Positions 19,206 through 28,713 of a DNA stretch of 64,000 nt are shown piece by piece (position 1 is the first letter of the stretch; every line of letters begins with the position of its first letter). The notes under the pieces are model-generated. The model was not told the DNA's origin, made no database searches, and saw only the letters and a list, made by a program, of their open reading frames with translations. This DNA is from Burkholderia thailandensis E264 (lineage in GTDB: Bacteria > Pseudomonadota > Gammaproteobacteria > Burkholderiales > Burkholderiaceae), in contig NC_007651.1 in assembly GCF_000012365.1 (NCBI RefSeq), forward strand, positions 1,302,001 through 1,366,000, given 5' to 3'. Both the position numbers and the translations under genes were made by a program.

Positions 19206-19236
19206 CCAATATATGAGAGCGACATTCAAATATTGG
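19206..19236. promoter_or_regulatory. Inverted repeat upstream of the IclR-type regulator gene
   Basis: CCAATAT (19206-19212) and ATATTGG (19230-19236) form perfect 7-base arms 17 bases apart, in a locally AT-rich stretch about 110 bases before the IclR ATG. It could be an operator for self-control of the sugar module. This is inference from symmetry and position only. Confidence 0.35.
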
Positions 19237-19347
19237 AGCTTGCAGCACGCCCCTCTACAATCCGAAGCACATCGAAACGCTTCGGCAGATGCGCGGCCGC
19301 CGGAAATCGTCGGCGCGCGCGTCTGGTTCGCCGGAGTTCATCGCACC

Positions 19348-20265
19348 ATGAACAAAACGCCCATGACGCTTGCCTTGAACGGCGCGACAGCCGACCATTC
19401 CGACACGTCGGACCTGCCCGACGCGACGCTCGCCGACAGCATCGGCGCGACGAGCACGCCGCTCGATCTCGCCGCGCAGCAGGCGGGCACGCAAACGCTG
19501 CTGCGCGGGCTCGCGATTCTCGAGGCGGTCGCGGCAGGCGCGCGCGACATGCGCGCGATCGGCGCCGCGCTCGGCACGACGCGCAGCACGACGCACCGCC
19601 TCGTCAGCAGCCTCGTGCAAGCGCGCTATTTGCGCCAGGTGCAGGGCGGCTATCTGCTCGGCCCGAAGCTGATCGAGCTCGGCACGATCGCACTCGAGCA
19701 GATGCCGCTCACGGCGGTCGCGCGCCCGCATCTCGAGGCGCTCGCACAAGCGACGCTCGACACGATCCATCTGGGCGTGCGCGACGGCGACGACGTGCTC
19801 TACATCGACAAGATTCCCGGCACGCGCGGCCTCGAGATGCGCTCGCGGATCGGCCACCGGATGCCGCTCGCGTCGACGGGGATCGGCAAGGCGATGATGC
19901 TCGATCTCGATCCCGACACGTGGCGCGCGCTGTTCGATGCGTCCAAGCGCGCGCTCGCGGGCGTGAACTTCAAGCCAGATCGCCGCCCGGACGTCGGCAC
20001 GTTCCTGCAGCGGATGGCGCACTATGCGGCGGGCGGCTACACGTTCGATCTCGAGGAAAACGAAACGTCGATTCGCTGCGTCGCCGCGCCGGTGCGCGAC
20101 GCGTCGGGCGCGATCGTCGCCGCTTTGTCGGTGGCGAGCACGATTCCGTACATGTCGCTCGACCGGATGAACGAGCTCGTGCCGCTCGTGCAGCGCGGCG
20201 CGCGCGCGATCTCGGCCGATCTCGGCTGGAGCGCGCCGCAGGCGACGCGCAGGATCAAGCGATGA
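19348..20265 (+). CDS. IclR-family transcriptional regulator of the sugar module
   Basis: 305-residue regulator. Residues about 48-110 form the N-terminal winged helix (T-L-L-R-G-L-A-I-L-E-A-V, then the recognition part T-T-R-S-T-T-H-R-L-V). The C-terminal IclR effector-binding domain fills the rest, with the typical G-I-G-K-A and S-V-A-S motifs. The first 45 residues are a non-conserved extension, and an internal start is conceivable. The last codons overlap dgoK by 4 bases (ATGA), so the regulator heads the operon. IclR members that sit with dgo genes usually respond to a pathway intermediate; that is likely here. Confidence 0.92.
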   Translation: MNKTPMTLALNGATADHSDTSDLPDATLADSIGATSTPLDLAAQQAGTQTLLRGLAILEAVAAGARDMRAIGAALGTTRSTTHRLVSSLVQARYLRQVQGGYLLGPKLIELGTIALEQMPLTAVARPHLEALAQATLDTIHLGVRDGDDVLYIDKIPGTRGLEMRSRIGHRMPLASTGIGKAMMLDLDPDTWRALFDASKRALAGVNFKPDRRPDVGTFLQRMAHYAAGGYTFDLEENETSIRCVAAPVRDASGAIVAALSVASTIPYMSLDRMNELVPLVQRGARAISADLGWSAPQATRRIKR

Positions 20266-21275
20266 CCGCGCACGCGAACACGCCCGCGCTGATCGGGCTG
20301 GACTGGGGCACGACGTCGTTGCGCGCGTATCTGTTCGCCGCAGACGGCTCGGTGCTCGATACGCGCGCGCTCGCCGCGGGCGTGATGAGCCTTCCCGATG
20401 CGCCGGGCGCGTCGCCGTCGCAGACGTTCGACGCCGCGTTCGAGCGTGCGTGCGGCGCATGGCTCGACCGCGCGCCGCATGTGCCCGCGCTCGCGGCCGG
20501 CATGGTCGGCAGCGCGCAGGGCTGGCGCGAGGCGCCTTACGTGACGATGCCGGCGGCCGCCGACACGTTCGCGTCGAGTCTCGTGCGATTTCGCACCGCG
20601 CGCGGCTTTGCGCTCGCGATCGTGCCGGGGGCGCTCGAACCGGGCGAGCTGCCGGACGTGATGCGCGGCGAGGAAACGCAGATCGTTGGCGCGCTCGCGG
20701 CGGAGCCGTCGCTCGCGGCCGAACGCGCGGGCACGCTGATCGGGCTGCCCGGCACGCACGCGAAATGGGCGTGGGTGCGGGGCGGGCGCATCGAATGGTT
20801 CCGGACCTACATGACGGGCGAGTTGTTCGCCGCGCTGCGCGGGCACACGATCCTCGGCCGCACGATGCAGGCGAGCGACGCGCCGGACTGGGCCGCATTC
20901 GCGCGCGGCGTGCGGATCGCGCGGCGCAAGCGCAGCGAAGGATTGCTCGCGACGCTGTTCAGCACGCGCACGCTCGGCCTCACCGGGCAGCTCGCACCGC
21001 AAGCGCAGGGCGACTATTTGTCCGGACTGCTGATCGGTCACGAGCTGAATGCGCTCGATGCGCTGCTCGACGGCCAGCGCGCGTCGCTCGCCGCGCTCGC
21101 GCCGCGCCTCGTCGGCGACGGCGCGTTGTGCGGCCGCTACTGTCGCGCGCTCGCCGAATTCGATTGCGGCGATGCGCGCATCGTCGAGCGGGCGTCCGAG
21201 CACGGCCTCTGGCGCATCGCGGTGCAGGCGGGGCTCGTCGGCGCGCCAGGCGACGCGCCCGTCGCGCCGCAATAG
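20262..21275 (+). CDS. dgoK: 2-dehydro-3-deoxygalactonokinase
   Basis: 337-residue sugar-acid kinase that phosphorylates 2-dehydro-3-deoxy-D-galactonate at O6 using ATP. The N-terminal phosphate-1 motif reads G-L-D-W-G-T-T-S-L-R-A-Y. Later family motifs G-L-P-G-T-H-A-K-W and T-G-E-L-F-A-A-L are present. It is overlapped by the regulator stop and followed 42 bases later by the matching aldolase. This is the next-to-last step of the De Ley-Doudoroff pathway for D-galactose. Confidence 0.93.
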   Translation: MTAHANTPALIGLDWGTTSLRAYLFAADGSVLDTRALAAGVMSLPDAPGASPSQTFDAAFERACGAWLDRAPHVPALAAGMVGSAQGWREAPYVTMPAAADTFASSLVRFRTARGFALAIVPGALEPGELPDVMRGEETQIVGALAAEPSLAAERAGTLIGLPGTHAKWAWVRGGRIEWFRTYMTGELFAALRGHTILGRTMQASDAPDWAAFARGVRIARRKRSEGLLATLFSTRTLGLTGQLAPQAQGDYLSGLLIGHELNALDALLDGQRASLAALAPRLVGDGALCGRYCRALAEFDCGDARIVERASEHGLWRIAVQAGLVGAPGDAPVAPQ

Positions 21276-21317
21276 GCGCGAAGCGCGTGACGACACGAAG
21301 TGGCTGGAGGGGATGAG

Positions 21318-22007
21318 ATGCCGATGGATGCCGAAGCACTGCGTTTTCCCGCGCCGTATGCGCCGCATCGCGCGCTGATGCGCGCGTTCGACGCGTGCCC
21401 GATGATCGCGATCCTGCGCGGCGTCGCGCCCGACGAGGCGGCGGCGCACGGCGCCGCGCTGTACGAAGCGGGTTTTCGCGTCGTCGAGGTGCCGCTCAAT
21501 TCGCCCGATCCGTTCGACAGCATCGCCGCGTTGCACGCCGCGCTGCCCGCCGATGCGATCGTCGGCGCGGGCACCGTGCTGCGCGCGGAATACGTCGACG
21601 AAGTCGTGCGCGCCGGCGGCGAGCTGATCGTGATGCCGCATGCGGACGGCGACGTCGTGCGCCGTGCGAAGACGCTCGGCATCGGATGCGCGCCCGGCGT
21701 CGCAACGCCGACCGAGGCGTTCGCCGCGCTCGCGAACGGCGCGGACGTGCTGAAGATGTTTCCCGCCGAGCAGCTCGGCACGCAGGCGGTGAAGGCGTGG
21801 CGTGCGGTGATCGACGCGCGCGTGCCGCTCGTGCCGGTCGGCGGGATCACGCCCGAGAACATGGGGCCGTATCTCGCGGCGGGTGCGAACGGCTTCGGCC
21901 TCGGCTCGGCGCTGTACGCGCCCGGGCAGACGCCCGCCGTCACGGCCGCGCGCGCGCAGGCGTTCGTCAACGGATGGCGGATCGCCCGAAAGGGAGCGGC
22001 GCGGTGA
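21318..22007 (+). CDS. dgoA: 2-dehydro-3-deoxy-6-phosphogalactonate aldolase
   Basis: 229-residue class I aldolase of the KDPG/KHG family. It cleaves KDPGal to pyruvate and glyceraldehyde 3-phosphate. The Schiff-base Lys146 lies in D-V-L-K-M-F-P-A-E, and the catalytic Glu lies in V-V-E-V-P-L-N-S. The glycine-rich phosphate site reads V-G-G-I-T. K-M-F-P (instead of K-F-F-P in Eda) and the linkage to dgoK point to the galactonate enzyme rather than Eda, which is separately present at 63367. Start chosen at 21318 because GGAGG lies 7 bases upstream; an earlier GTG in frame has no such site. The end overlaps the next gene (GTGA). Confidence 0.92.
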   Translation: MPMDAEALRFPAPYAPHRALMRAFDACPMIAILRGVAPDEAAAHGAALYEAGFRVVEVPLNSPDPFDSIAALHAALPADAIVGAGTVLRAEYVDEVVRAGGELIVMPHADGDVVRRAKTLGIGCAPGVATPTEAFAALANGADVLKMFPAEQLGTQAVKAWRAVIDARVPLVPVGGITPENMGPYLAAGANGFGLGSALYAPGQTPAVTAARAQAFVNGWRIARKGAAR

Positions 22008-22783
22008 ACCGGCTCGCGGGCAAGGTCGCCCTCGTGACGGGCGCGGGACGCGGCATCGGCGCGGCGATCGCGCGTGCGTTCGCGCGCGAAGGCGCGGCCG
22101 TCGCGATTGCGGAGCTCGACGCGGCGCTCGCCGACGAAACCGTCGACGCGATCGCGCGCGACGTGGCCGATGCGCGCGTGCTCGCGGTGCCAGCGGACGT
22201 CGCGCAAGCCGAGTCGGTCGCGGCGGCGCTCGCGTGCACGGAGCGCGCGTTCGGCCCGCTCGACGTGCTCGTCAACAACGCAGGCGTCAACGTGTTCGGC
22301 GATCCGCTCGCGCTTGCCGAAGAAGACTGGCGGCGCTGCTTCGCGATCGATCTCGACGGCGTCTGGCACGGCTGCCGCGCGGCGCTGCCGGGCATGGTCG
22401 AGCGCGGTCGGGGCAGCATCGTGAACATCGCGTCGACGCACGCGTTCAAGATCATCCCGGGCTGCTTTCCGTACCCGGTCGCGAAGCACGGCGTGCTGGG
22501 CCTCACGCGCGCGCTCGGCGTCGAATATGCGCCGCGCAACGTGCGCGTGAACGCGATCGCGCCCGGCTACATCGAGACGCAATCGACACATGACTGGTGG
22601 AACGCGCAGCCCGACCCCGAGGCCGCGCGCCGCGAAACGCTCGCACTGCAGCCGATGAAGCGGATCGGGCGTGCGGACGAAGTCGCGATGACCGCGGTGT
22701 TTCTCGCATCGGACGAGGCGCCGTTCATCAACGCGAGCTGCATCACGATCGACGGCGGCCGATCGGTGCTGTACCACGACTGA
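22004..22783 (+). CDS. Short-chain dehydrogenase/reductase, putative sugar dehydrogenase 1
   Basis: 259-residue classical SDR with a GTG start that overlaps the dgoA stop. It has the cofactor motif T-G-A-G-R-G-I-G, an N-N-A-G, catalytic Ser in N-I-A-S, and the Y-P-V-A-K active-site motif. The acidic residue after beta-2 (A-E-L-D) suggests NAD+ rather than NADP+. Its place in the dgoK-dgoA cluster makes it a candidate for aldose (D-galactose or L-arabinose) 1-dehydrogenase, but a sugar-acid oxidoreductase is just as possible. The fold is certain and the substrate is not. Confidence 0.85.
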   Translation: MNRLAGKVALVTGAGRGIGAAIARAFAREGAAVAIAELDAALADETVDAIARDVADARVLAVPADVAQAESVAAALACTERAFGPLDVLVNNAGVNVFGDPLALAEEDWRRCFAIDLDGVWHGCRAALPGMVERGRGSIVNIASTHAFKIIPGCFPYPVAKHGVLGLTRALGVEYAPRNVRVNAIAPGYIETQSTHDWWNAQPDPEAARRETLALQPMKRIGRADEVAMTAVFLASDEAPFINASCITIDGGRSVLYHD

Positions 22784-22912
22784 TTCACTCGCGCGGTGCG
22801 CCCGCGAGGGGCGCATACGCGCGAAGGCGGCGCGCGACGGTCGCACGCGCCGCGTCGAGACGACGAAGCGGCCGACGGCTCCGGCGACGGAGACAACAAG
22901 GAGACAAGCAAC

Positions 22913-23920
22913 ATGAAACGCAGAACGTTCATCACGCTGGCGGCAGCGGCAGCGGCAGCGGCGGCGGTCGCGGCGGCGGGCCTGTCCGCGCACGCGGCCG
23001 AGCCCGTGAAGATCGGCTTCCTCGTCAAGCAGCCCGAGGAGCCGTGGTTCCAGGACGAATGGAAATTCGCCGAGATCGCCGCGAAGGACAAGGGCTTCAC
23101 GCTCGTGAAGATCGGCGCGCCGTCCGGCGAGAAGGTGATGAGCGCGATCGACAATCTCGCCGCGCAGAAGGCGCAGGGCTTCATCATCTGCACGCCGGAC
23201 GTGAAGCTCGGGCCGGGCATCGTCGCGAAGGCGAAGTCGCACGGCCTGAAGATGATGACGGTCGACGACCGGCTCGTCGACGGCGCGGGCAAGCCGATCG
23301 AATCGGTCCCGCACATGGGCATTTCCGCGTACGACATCGGCAAGCAGGTCGGCGGCGGGATCGCGGCCGAGATCAAGAAGCGCGGCTGGAACATGAACGA
23401 AGTCGGCGCGATCGACATCACGTACGAGCAGTTGCCGACCGCGCACGACCGCACGGCGGGCGCGACCGACGCGCTCGTCGCCGCGGGCTTTCCGAAGGCG
23501 AACGTGATCGCCGCGCCGCAGGCGAAGACCGATACCGAAAACGCGTTCAACGCGGCGAACATCGCGCTCACGAAGAATCCGAAGTTCAAGCATTGGGTCG
23601 CCTACGGCCTGAACGACGAGGCGGTGCTCGGCGCTGTGCGCGCGGCCGAAGGGCGCGGCTTCAAGGCGGCGGACATGATCGGCATCGGCATCGGCGGGTC
23701 GGACTCGGCGCTCAGCGAGTTCAAGAAGCCGCAGCCGACGGGCTTCTTCGGCACCGTGATCATCAGCCCGAAGCGACACGGCGAAGAGACGTCGGAGCTG
23801 ATGTATGCGTGGATCACGCGAGGCAAGGCGCCGCCGCCGCTCACGCTCACGACGGGCATGCTCGCGACGCGCGAGAACGTCGCGCAGGTGCGCGAGACGA
23901 TGGGGCTCGCGGCGAAGTAG
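22913..23920 (+). CDS. araF: L-arabinose/D-galactose-type periplasmic binding protein (AraF-like)
   Basis: 335-residue periplasmic solute-binding protein. A signal peptide with a poly-Ala core ends at A-H-A-A (about 30). The mature N-terminus E-P-V-K-I-G-F-L-V-K-Q-P-E-E-P-W-F-Q is almost the same as in E. coli AraF. G-F-I-I-C-T-P-D near residue 95 is shared too. AraF binds both L-arabinose and D-galactose, which differ only at C5. The ATG at 22913 is preceded by AAGGAG. It is the first gene of the importer, 129 bases after the SDR. Next to dgo genes, galactose is the more likely ligand here. Confidence 0.9.
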   Translation: MKRRTFITLAAAAAAAAAVAAAGLSAHAAEPVKIGFLVKQPEEPWFQDEWKFAEIAAKDKGFTLVKIGAPSGEKVMSAIDNLAAQKAQGFIICTPDVKLGPGIVAKAKSHGLKMMTVDDRLVDGAGKPIESVPHMGISAYDIGKQVGGGIAAEIKKRGWNMNEVGAIDITYEQLPTAHDRTAGATDALVAAGFPKANVIAAPQAKTDTENAFNAANIALTKNPKFKHWVAYGLNDEAVLGAVRAAEGRGFKAADMIGIGIGGSDSALSEFKKPQPTGFFGTVIISPKRHGEETSELMYAWITRGKAPPPLTLTTGMLATRENVAQVRETMGLAAK

Positions 23921-24026
23921 GGGAAGCTCGCCCGCGCGCGTCGCGCGATGCGCGGTGCGCGCGGGCGACGCGGCGGGCAGGCGATAGGGCAATAAGGCAA
24001 CCAGCACGGCAGGAAACGGAGGCGAC

Positions 24027-25538
24027 GTGGCTGCGGCACTGCGTTTTGACAATATCGGCAAGGTCTTTCCCGGCGTGCGCGCGCTCGACGGCATTTCGTT
24101 CGACGTGCAGGCGGGGCAGGTGCACGGCCTGATGGGCGAGAACGGCGCGGGCAAGTCGACGCTGCTCAAGATTCTCGGCGGCGAATATCAGCCCGATTCG
24201 GGCGGCGTGCTCGTCGACGGGCAGGCGATGCGCTTTCCGAGCGCGGCCGCGTCGATCGCGGCGGGCGTCGCGGTGATCCATCAGGAACTGCAGTACGTGC
24301 CCGATCTGACGGTGGCCGAGAACCTGCTGCTCGGCCGGCTGCCGAGCGCGCTCGGCTGGGTCAGGAAGCACACGGCGCAACGCTTCGTGCGCGAGCGGCT
24401 TGCCGCGATGGGCGTCGATCTCGACCCGCAGGCGAAGCTGCGGCGGCTGTCGATCGCGCAGCGGCAGATGGTGGAGATCTGCAAGGCGCTCATGCGAAAC
24501 GCGCGCGTGATCGCGCTCGACGAGCCGACGAGCTCGCTGTCGCACCGCGAGACCGAGGTGCTGTTCAAGCTCGTCGACGATCTGCGTCGAGACGGGCGCG
24601 CGCTCATCTACATCTCGCACCGGATGGACGAGATCTACCGGCTCTGCGACGCATGCACGATCTTTCGCGACGGCAGGCAGGTCGCGTCGCACGCGTCGCT
24701 CGCGCAGGTGCCGCGCGAGACGCTCGTGCGGCAGATGGTCGGCCGCGAGATCAGCGACATCTATCACTACGAGCCGCGCGCGCTCGGCGACGTGCGCCTG
24801 TCGGCGCGCGCGCTCGAAGGCGACGCGCTGCGCTCGGGCGCGAGCTTCGACGTGCGGGCGGGCGAGATCGTCGGCTTCTTCGGGCTCGTCGGCGCGGGGC
24901 GCAGCGAACTGATGCGCGTGATCTACGGCGCGGACCGCAGAACGGGCGGCGCGCTCACGCTCGACGGCAAGCCGCTCGACATCCGCTCGACGCGCGACGC
25001 GATTCGCCACGGGATCGTGCTGTGTCCCGAGGATCGCAAGGAAGAGGGGATCGTCGCGCACGCGTCGGTCGCCGAGAACATCAACATCAGCTGTCGCCGC
25101 CATGCGCTGCGCGCGGGGCTATTTCTCGACCTCAAGCGCGAGGCCGAGACGGCCGAGCGCTTCATCAAGCTGCTGAAGATCAAGACGCCCAACCGCCGGC
25201 AGAAGATCCGTTTCCTGTCGGGCGGCAATCAGCAGAAGGCGATTCTCGCGCGCTGGCTCGCCGAGCCGGATCTGAAGGTCGTGATCCTCGACGAGCCGAC
25301 GCGCGGCATCGACGTCGGCGCGAAGCACGAGATCTACGGCGTGATCTACGAGCTCGCGAAGCGCGGCTGCGCGATCGTGATGGTGTCGTCCGAGCTGCCG
25401 GAGGTGCTCGGCGTATCGGATCGCATCGTCGTGATGCGTGAAGGTCGGATCGCGGGCGAGCTCGCGCGCGGCGAAGCGAACGAAGAGGCGGTGCTCAATC
25501 TCGCGCTGCCGCAGGGGGCGATCGCGCACGCGGCGTGA
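24027..25538 (+). CDS. araG: Sugar ABC transporter ATP-binding protein (AraG-like)
   Basis: 503-residue protein of two fused ABC ATPase domains, the CUT2-type architecture. The first domain has an intact Walker A (G-E-N-G-A-G-K-S-T) and Walker B (L-D-E-P-T-S-S-L). In the second, Walker A is degenerate (G-L-V-G-A-G-R-S-E), with a clear signature L-S-G-G-N-Q-Q-K and Walker [10 protein letters not shown]. This asymmetry is normal for AraG/RbsA/MglA. GTG start with a GGAGG site. It energises import of the sugar bound by the AraF-like protein. Confidence 0.93.
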   Translation: MAAALRFDNIGKVFPGVRALDGISFDVQAGQVHGLMGENGAGKSTLLKILGGEYQPDSGGVLVDGQAMRFPSAAASIAAGVAVIHQELQYVPDLTVAENLLLGRLPSALGWVRKHTAQRFVRERLAAMGVDLDPQAKLRRLSIAQRQMVEICKALMRNARVIALDEPTSSLSHRETEVLFKLVDDLRRDGRALIYISHRMDEIYRLCDACTIFRDGRQVASHASLAQVPRETLVRQMVGREISDIYHYEPRALGDVRLSARALEGDALRSGASFDVRAGEIVGFFGLVGAGRSELMRVIYGADRRTGGALTLDGKPLDIRSTRDAIRHGIVLCPEDRKEEGIVAHASVAENINISCRRHALRAGLFLDLKREAETAERFIKLLKIKTPNRRQKIRFLSGGNQQKAILARWLAEPDLKVVILDEPTRGIDVGAKHEIYGVIYELAKRGCAIVMVSSELPEVLGVSDRIVVMREGRIAGELARGEANEEAVLNLALPQGAIAHAA

Positions 25539-25652
25539 CGAGCGCGCGATCGGCGCGACGCGCCGCACGATGACGTTTCGCGAAGCGCGGAACGACGAAT
25601 TCGACGATTGGAGACGAGGGCGGCCACGCCGCCCGGCAGAGGAGCAAACGAC

Positions 25653-26657
25653 ATGCAAGCGAGAGAGAATCTTCCACAAGCCGCGGCGCATGCGGCGGTC
25701 GCGCCGGCCGAGGGCCGGCAGCGCTGGCGGCAGCACGTCGCCGACTACAGTCTCGTCGCGATCTTCGCGGCGATGTTCGTCGCGATGTCGCTGACGGTCG
25801 ATCATTTCTTCTCGATCGACAACATGCTCGGGCTCGCGCTGTCGATCTCGCAGATCGGGATGGTCGCGTGCACGATGATGTTCTGCCTCGCGTCGCGCGA
25901 TTTCGACCTGTCGATCGGCTCGACGGTCGCGTTCGCCGGCGTGCTGTGCGCGATGGTGCTCAACGCGACCGACAACACGTTCGTCGCGATCGCCGCGGCG
26001 GTCGCGGCGGGCGCGGTCATCGGCTTCGTCAACGGCGCGGTGATCGCGTATCTGCGGATCAACGCGCTGATCACGACGCTCGCGATGATGGAGATCGTGC
26101 GCGGGCTCGGCTTCATCGTGTCGAAGGGGCAGGCGGTCGGCGTATCGTCGGAGACGTTCATCGCGCTCGGCGGGCTCACGCTCTTTGGCGTGTCGCTGCC
26201 GATCTGGGTGACGCTCGCGTGCTTCGTCGTGTTCGGCGTGCTGCTCAACCAGACCGTGTACGGCCGCAACACGCTCGCGATCGGCGGCAATCCGGAAGCG
26301 TCGCGGCTCGCCGGGATCAATGTCGAGCGCACGCGCGTCTACATCTTCCTGATCCAGGGCGCGGTGACCGCGCTCGCGGGCGTGATCCTCGCGTCGCGGA
26401 TCACGTCGGGCCAGCCGAACGCCGCACAGGGCTTCGAGCTGAACGTGATCTCGGCGTGCGTGCTGGGTGGCGTGTCGCTCGCGGGCGGGCGGGCGTCGAT
26501 CTCGGGCGTCGTGATCGGCGTGCTGATCATGGGCACCGTCGAGAACGTGATGAACCTGCTCAACATCGATGCGTTCTATCAATATCTGGTGCGCGGCGCG
26601 ATCCTGCTCGCCGCCGTGCTGCTCGACCAGTTGAAGAATCGCGGCGCGCGCGATTGA
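25653..26657 (+). CDS. araH: Sugar ABC transporter permease (AraH-like)
   Basis: 334-residue inner-membrane permease of the BPD_transp_2 (RbsC/AraH) family, with about 8-10 hydrophobic helices. The N-terminal 40 residues are cytoplasmic and polar. Family motifs S-R-D-F-D-L-S-I-G-S in the first third and the G-G-N-P-E-A-S-R-L-A-G-I loop (contact to the ATPase) are visible. Start at the ATG preceded by AGAGGAG; the frame is open a little further upstream. It completes the importer and leads, after 29 bases, to a second SDR gene. Confidence 0.93.
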   Translation: MQARENLPQAAAHAAVAPAEGRQRWRQHVADYSLVAIFAAMFVAMSLTVDHFFSIDNMLGLALSISQIGMVACTMMFCLASRDFDLSIGSTVAFAGVLCAMVLNATDNTFVAIAAAVAAGAVIGFVNGAVIAYLRINALITTLAMMEIVRGLGFIVSKGQAVGVSSETFIALGGLTLFGVSLPIWVTLACFVVFGVLLNQTVYGRNTLAIGGNPEASRLAGINVERTRVYIFLIQGAVTALAGVILASRITSGQPNAAQGFELNVISACVLGGVSLAGGRASISGVVIGVLIMGTVENVMNLLNIDAFYQYLVRGAILLAAVLLDQLKNRGARD

Positions 26658-26686
26658 GTGCATCGTCCATTTCCGGGAACGAACAG

Positions 26687-27502
26687 ATGAGCGACATTGC
26701 CTCGCATCGCGAATCGAACGGCGCGCGCAGCGCGCAAGACGAGCGTTACGCACGCTACCCGAGCCTCGCCGGGCGCGCGGTGCTGATCACGGGCGGCGCG
26801 ACGGGCATCGGCGCGTCGTTCGTCGAACACTTCGCGCGGCAGGGCGCGCGCGTCGCGTTCGTCGATCTCGACGAACAAGCCGCGCGCGCGCTCGCCGCGC
26901 GGCTTGCCGACGCCGCGCACGAACCGGTGTTCGTCGCGTGCGACCTGACCGACATCGCCGCGCTGCGCGGCGCGATCGAAGCGATCCGCGCGCGCATCGG
27001 CCCGATCGCGGCGCTCGTGAACAACGCGGCGAACGACGTGCGCCACGCGATCGCCGACGTGACGCCCGATTCGTTCGACGCGTGCATCGCGGTGAACCTG
27101 CGCCATCAGTTCTTCGCCGCGCAGGCGGTGATCGACGACATGAAGCGGCTGGGCGGCGGCTCGATCGTCAATCTCGGCTCGATCAGCTGGATGCTGAAGA
27201 ACGCCGGCTATCCGGTCTACGCGAGCGCGAAGGCGGCGGTGCAGGGGCTCACGCGCGCGCTCGCGCGCGAGCTCGGGCCGTTCGGCATTCGCGTGAATAC
27301 GCTCGTGCCCGGCTGGGTGATGACCGACAAGCAGCGTCGCTTGTGGCTCGACGACGCGGGCCGCGCGGCGATCAAGGCGGGGCAGTGCATCGACGCGGAG
27401 CTGCTTCCGGGCGACCTCGCGCGGATGGCGCTCTTTCTCGCGGCGGACGACAGCCGGATGATCACCGCGCAGGACGTTGTCGTCGACGGCGGCTGGGCAT
27501 AG
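26687..27502 (+). CDS. Short-chain dehydrogenase/reductase, putative aldose 1-dehydrogenase
   Basis: 271-residue classical SDR. It has T-G-G-A-T-G-I-G, V-N-N-A-A-N, S-I-S, and Y-A-S-A-K. D-L-D after the second strand suggests NAD+. The position between sugar permease and aldose epimerase is the strongest hint. Beta-galactose 1-dehydrogenases and related sugar dehydrogenases of this SDR type are known from other Proteobacteria, and an epimerase would supply the correct anomer. I consider this the best galactose dehydrogenase candidate in the window, without proof of substrate. The first 25 residues are a variable extension. Confidence 0.82.
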   Translation: MSDIASHRESNGARSAQDERYARYPSLAGRAVLITGGATGIGASFVEHFARQGARVAFVDLDEQAARALAARLADAAHEPVFVACDLTDIAALRGAIEAIRARIGPIAALVNNAANDVRHAIADVTPDSFDACIAVNLRHQFFAAQAVIDDMKRLGGGSIVNLGSISWMLKNAGYPVYASAKAAVQGLTRALARELGPFGIRVNTLVPGWVMTDKQRRLWLDDAGRAAIKAGQCIDAELLPGDLARMALFLAADDSRMITAQDVVVDGGWA

Positions 27503-27548
27503 CATTCGTTCGGATGACGAAGCGTGACGAAAGCAGGAGGACCGAATC

Positions 27549-28622
27549 ATGACGGCGACGCAATCTCGACCCACGGCCACCGACGCGGCGCAAACCTTGC
27601 AGACGCGCACCGCGCGGCGCGCGGCCGCCGCGCATCTGGTGAGCCCGGGGCCGCAGACGTCGCGGATCGCGCGCGGCGCGGGCGTCACCGAAACGGCGAT
27701 CGCGACGCTCTCGAACGACATGCTGCGGCTCGATGTCGCGCCGCATCTGGGCGGCGGCGTCACGCGTTTCGACTGGCGCGGCGACGGCGCGCTCACGCCG
27801 ATCTTCCGCCGCTGCGACGCGCCCGGCGCACGCACCGATCCGAACGATCTCGCGTGCTATTCGCTGCTGCCGTATTCGAACCGCATCGGCGGCGGACGCT
27901 TCGAGTGCGACGGCCGGCTCGTGCGCGTGCCACGCAATCGCTCGACCGAGCCGCTGCCGATTCACGGCGACGGCTGGCTCGCGCGCTGGCAGCTCGACGA
28001 TGCGACCGATACGCAGCTATGTCTGTCGCTCGACCGCAGCGGCGGCGCGCCGTATGCATATCGCGCGACGCAGGTCTATGCGCTCGACGGCGCGACGCTC
28101 ACGATCGCGCTCGGCATCGAGAATACGGGCGCGATGCGCTTGCCGTTCGGGCTCGGCGTGCATCCGTTCATCGTGCGCGACGCGTCGACCGAGCTCGCGG
28201 CCGCCGCGAGCGGGGTGTGGCTGTCGACGCCCGACTGGTTGCCGTCGCGCCATGTCGGCACGCCGGCCGCGTGGCGCTTCGGCATCGCGTATCCGTTGCC
28301 GGGCACGCTCGTCAATCACGCGTTCACCGGCTGGGGCGGCGGCGCGACGATCGCGTGGCCGCAACGCCGGCTCGGGCTCACGATCGCGGCCGACGCCGAT
28401 TGCTACGTGCTGTATACGCCGCCCGGCGAGCCGTTCTTCTGCTTCGAGCCGGTCGATCATCCGATCGACGCGGTGAACCTGCCGGGCGGCGGCGCCGCGC
28501 ACGGGATGACGCTGCTCGCGCCCGGCGAACGCCTGATGCGGCGCTTTCGCTTCACCGTCGCGCGCACCGACGCGCGCGCGGCGCCCGTCGCCCGCGAATC
28601 GAAGCGGCGCGCGATCGCATAG
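27549..28622 (+). CDS. Aldose 1-epimerase (galactose mutarotase family)
   Basis: 357-residue protein. The first 55 residues are a low-complexity Ala/Arg/Thr extension with no signal peptide. The rest is an aldose 1-epimerase beta-sandwich that interconverts alpha and beta anomers. The motif with N-R-I-G-G-G-R-F and catalytic-His segment I-H-G-D-G-W are visible, as is the second His in G-V-H-P-F. The active-site Glu is probably in C-F-E-P-V near the C-terminus. AGGAGG precedes the ATG. It is the last gene of the sugar module. An internal start after the extension cannot be excluded. Confidence 0.86.
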   Translation: MTATQSRPTATDAAQTLQTRTARRAAAAHLVSPGPQTSRIARGAGVTETAIATLSNDMLRLDVAPHLGGGVTRFDWRGDGALTPIFRRCDAPGARTDPNDLACYSLLPYSNRIGGGRFECDGRLVRVPRNRSTEPLPIHGDGWLARWQLDDATDTQLCLSLDRSGGAPYAYRATQVYALDGATLTIALGIENTGAMRLPFGLGVHPFIVRDASTELAAAASGVWLSTPDWLPSRHVGTPAAWRFGIAYPLPGTLVNHAFTGWGGGATIAWPQRRLGLTIAADADCYVLYTPPGEPFFCFEPVDHPIDAVNLPGGGAAHGMTLLAPGERLMRRFRFTVARTDARAAPVARESKRRAIA

Positions 28623-28670
28623 CGCGGGCGCTCGCGCGCCCGCAGTCGCGATTGCCCGCCGCGACGCGGG

Positions 28671-28676
28671 TAAAAT
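28671..28676 (+). promoter_or_regulatory. Probable -10 element of pyrF
   Basis: TAAAAT (5/6 match to the consensus) 38 bases before the pyrF ATG. A TTGCCC lies upstream but only 13 bases away, too close for a standard -35. Confidence 0.35.
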
Positions 28677-28713
28677 ACGCGCCTTCCCAACCGCCAAGCC
28701 GCGAGTGAGCGCC

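Noticed and set aside
21137..24169. A 1010-codon open frame on the minus strand
   Set aside because: It lies opposite dgoK, dgoA, the SDR and araF, which all match known families. Its translation is Arg/Ala-rich with no recognisable domain, as expected of the complement of GC-rich genes.
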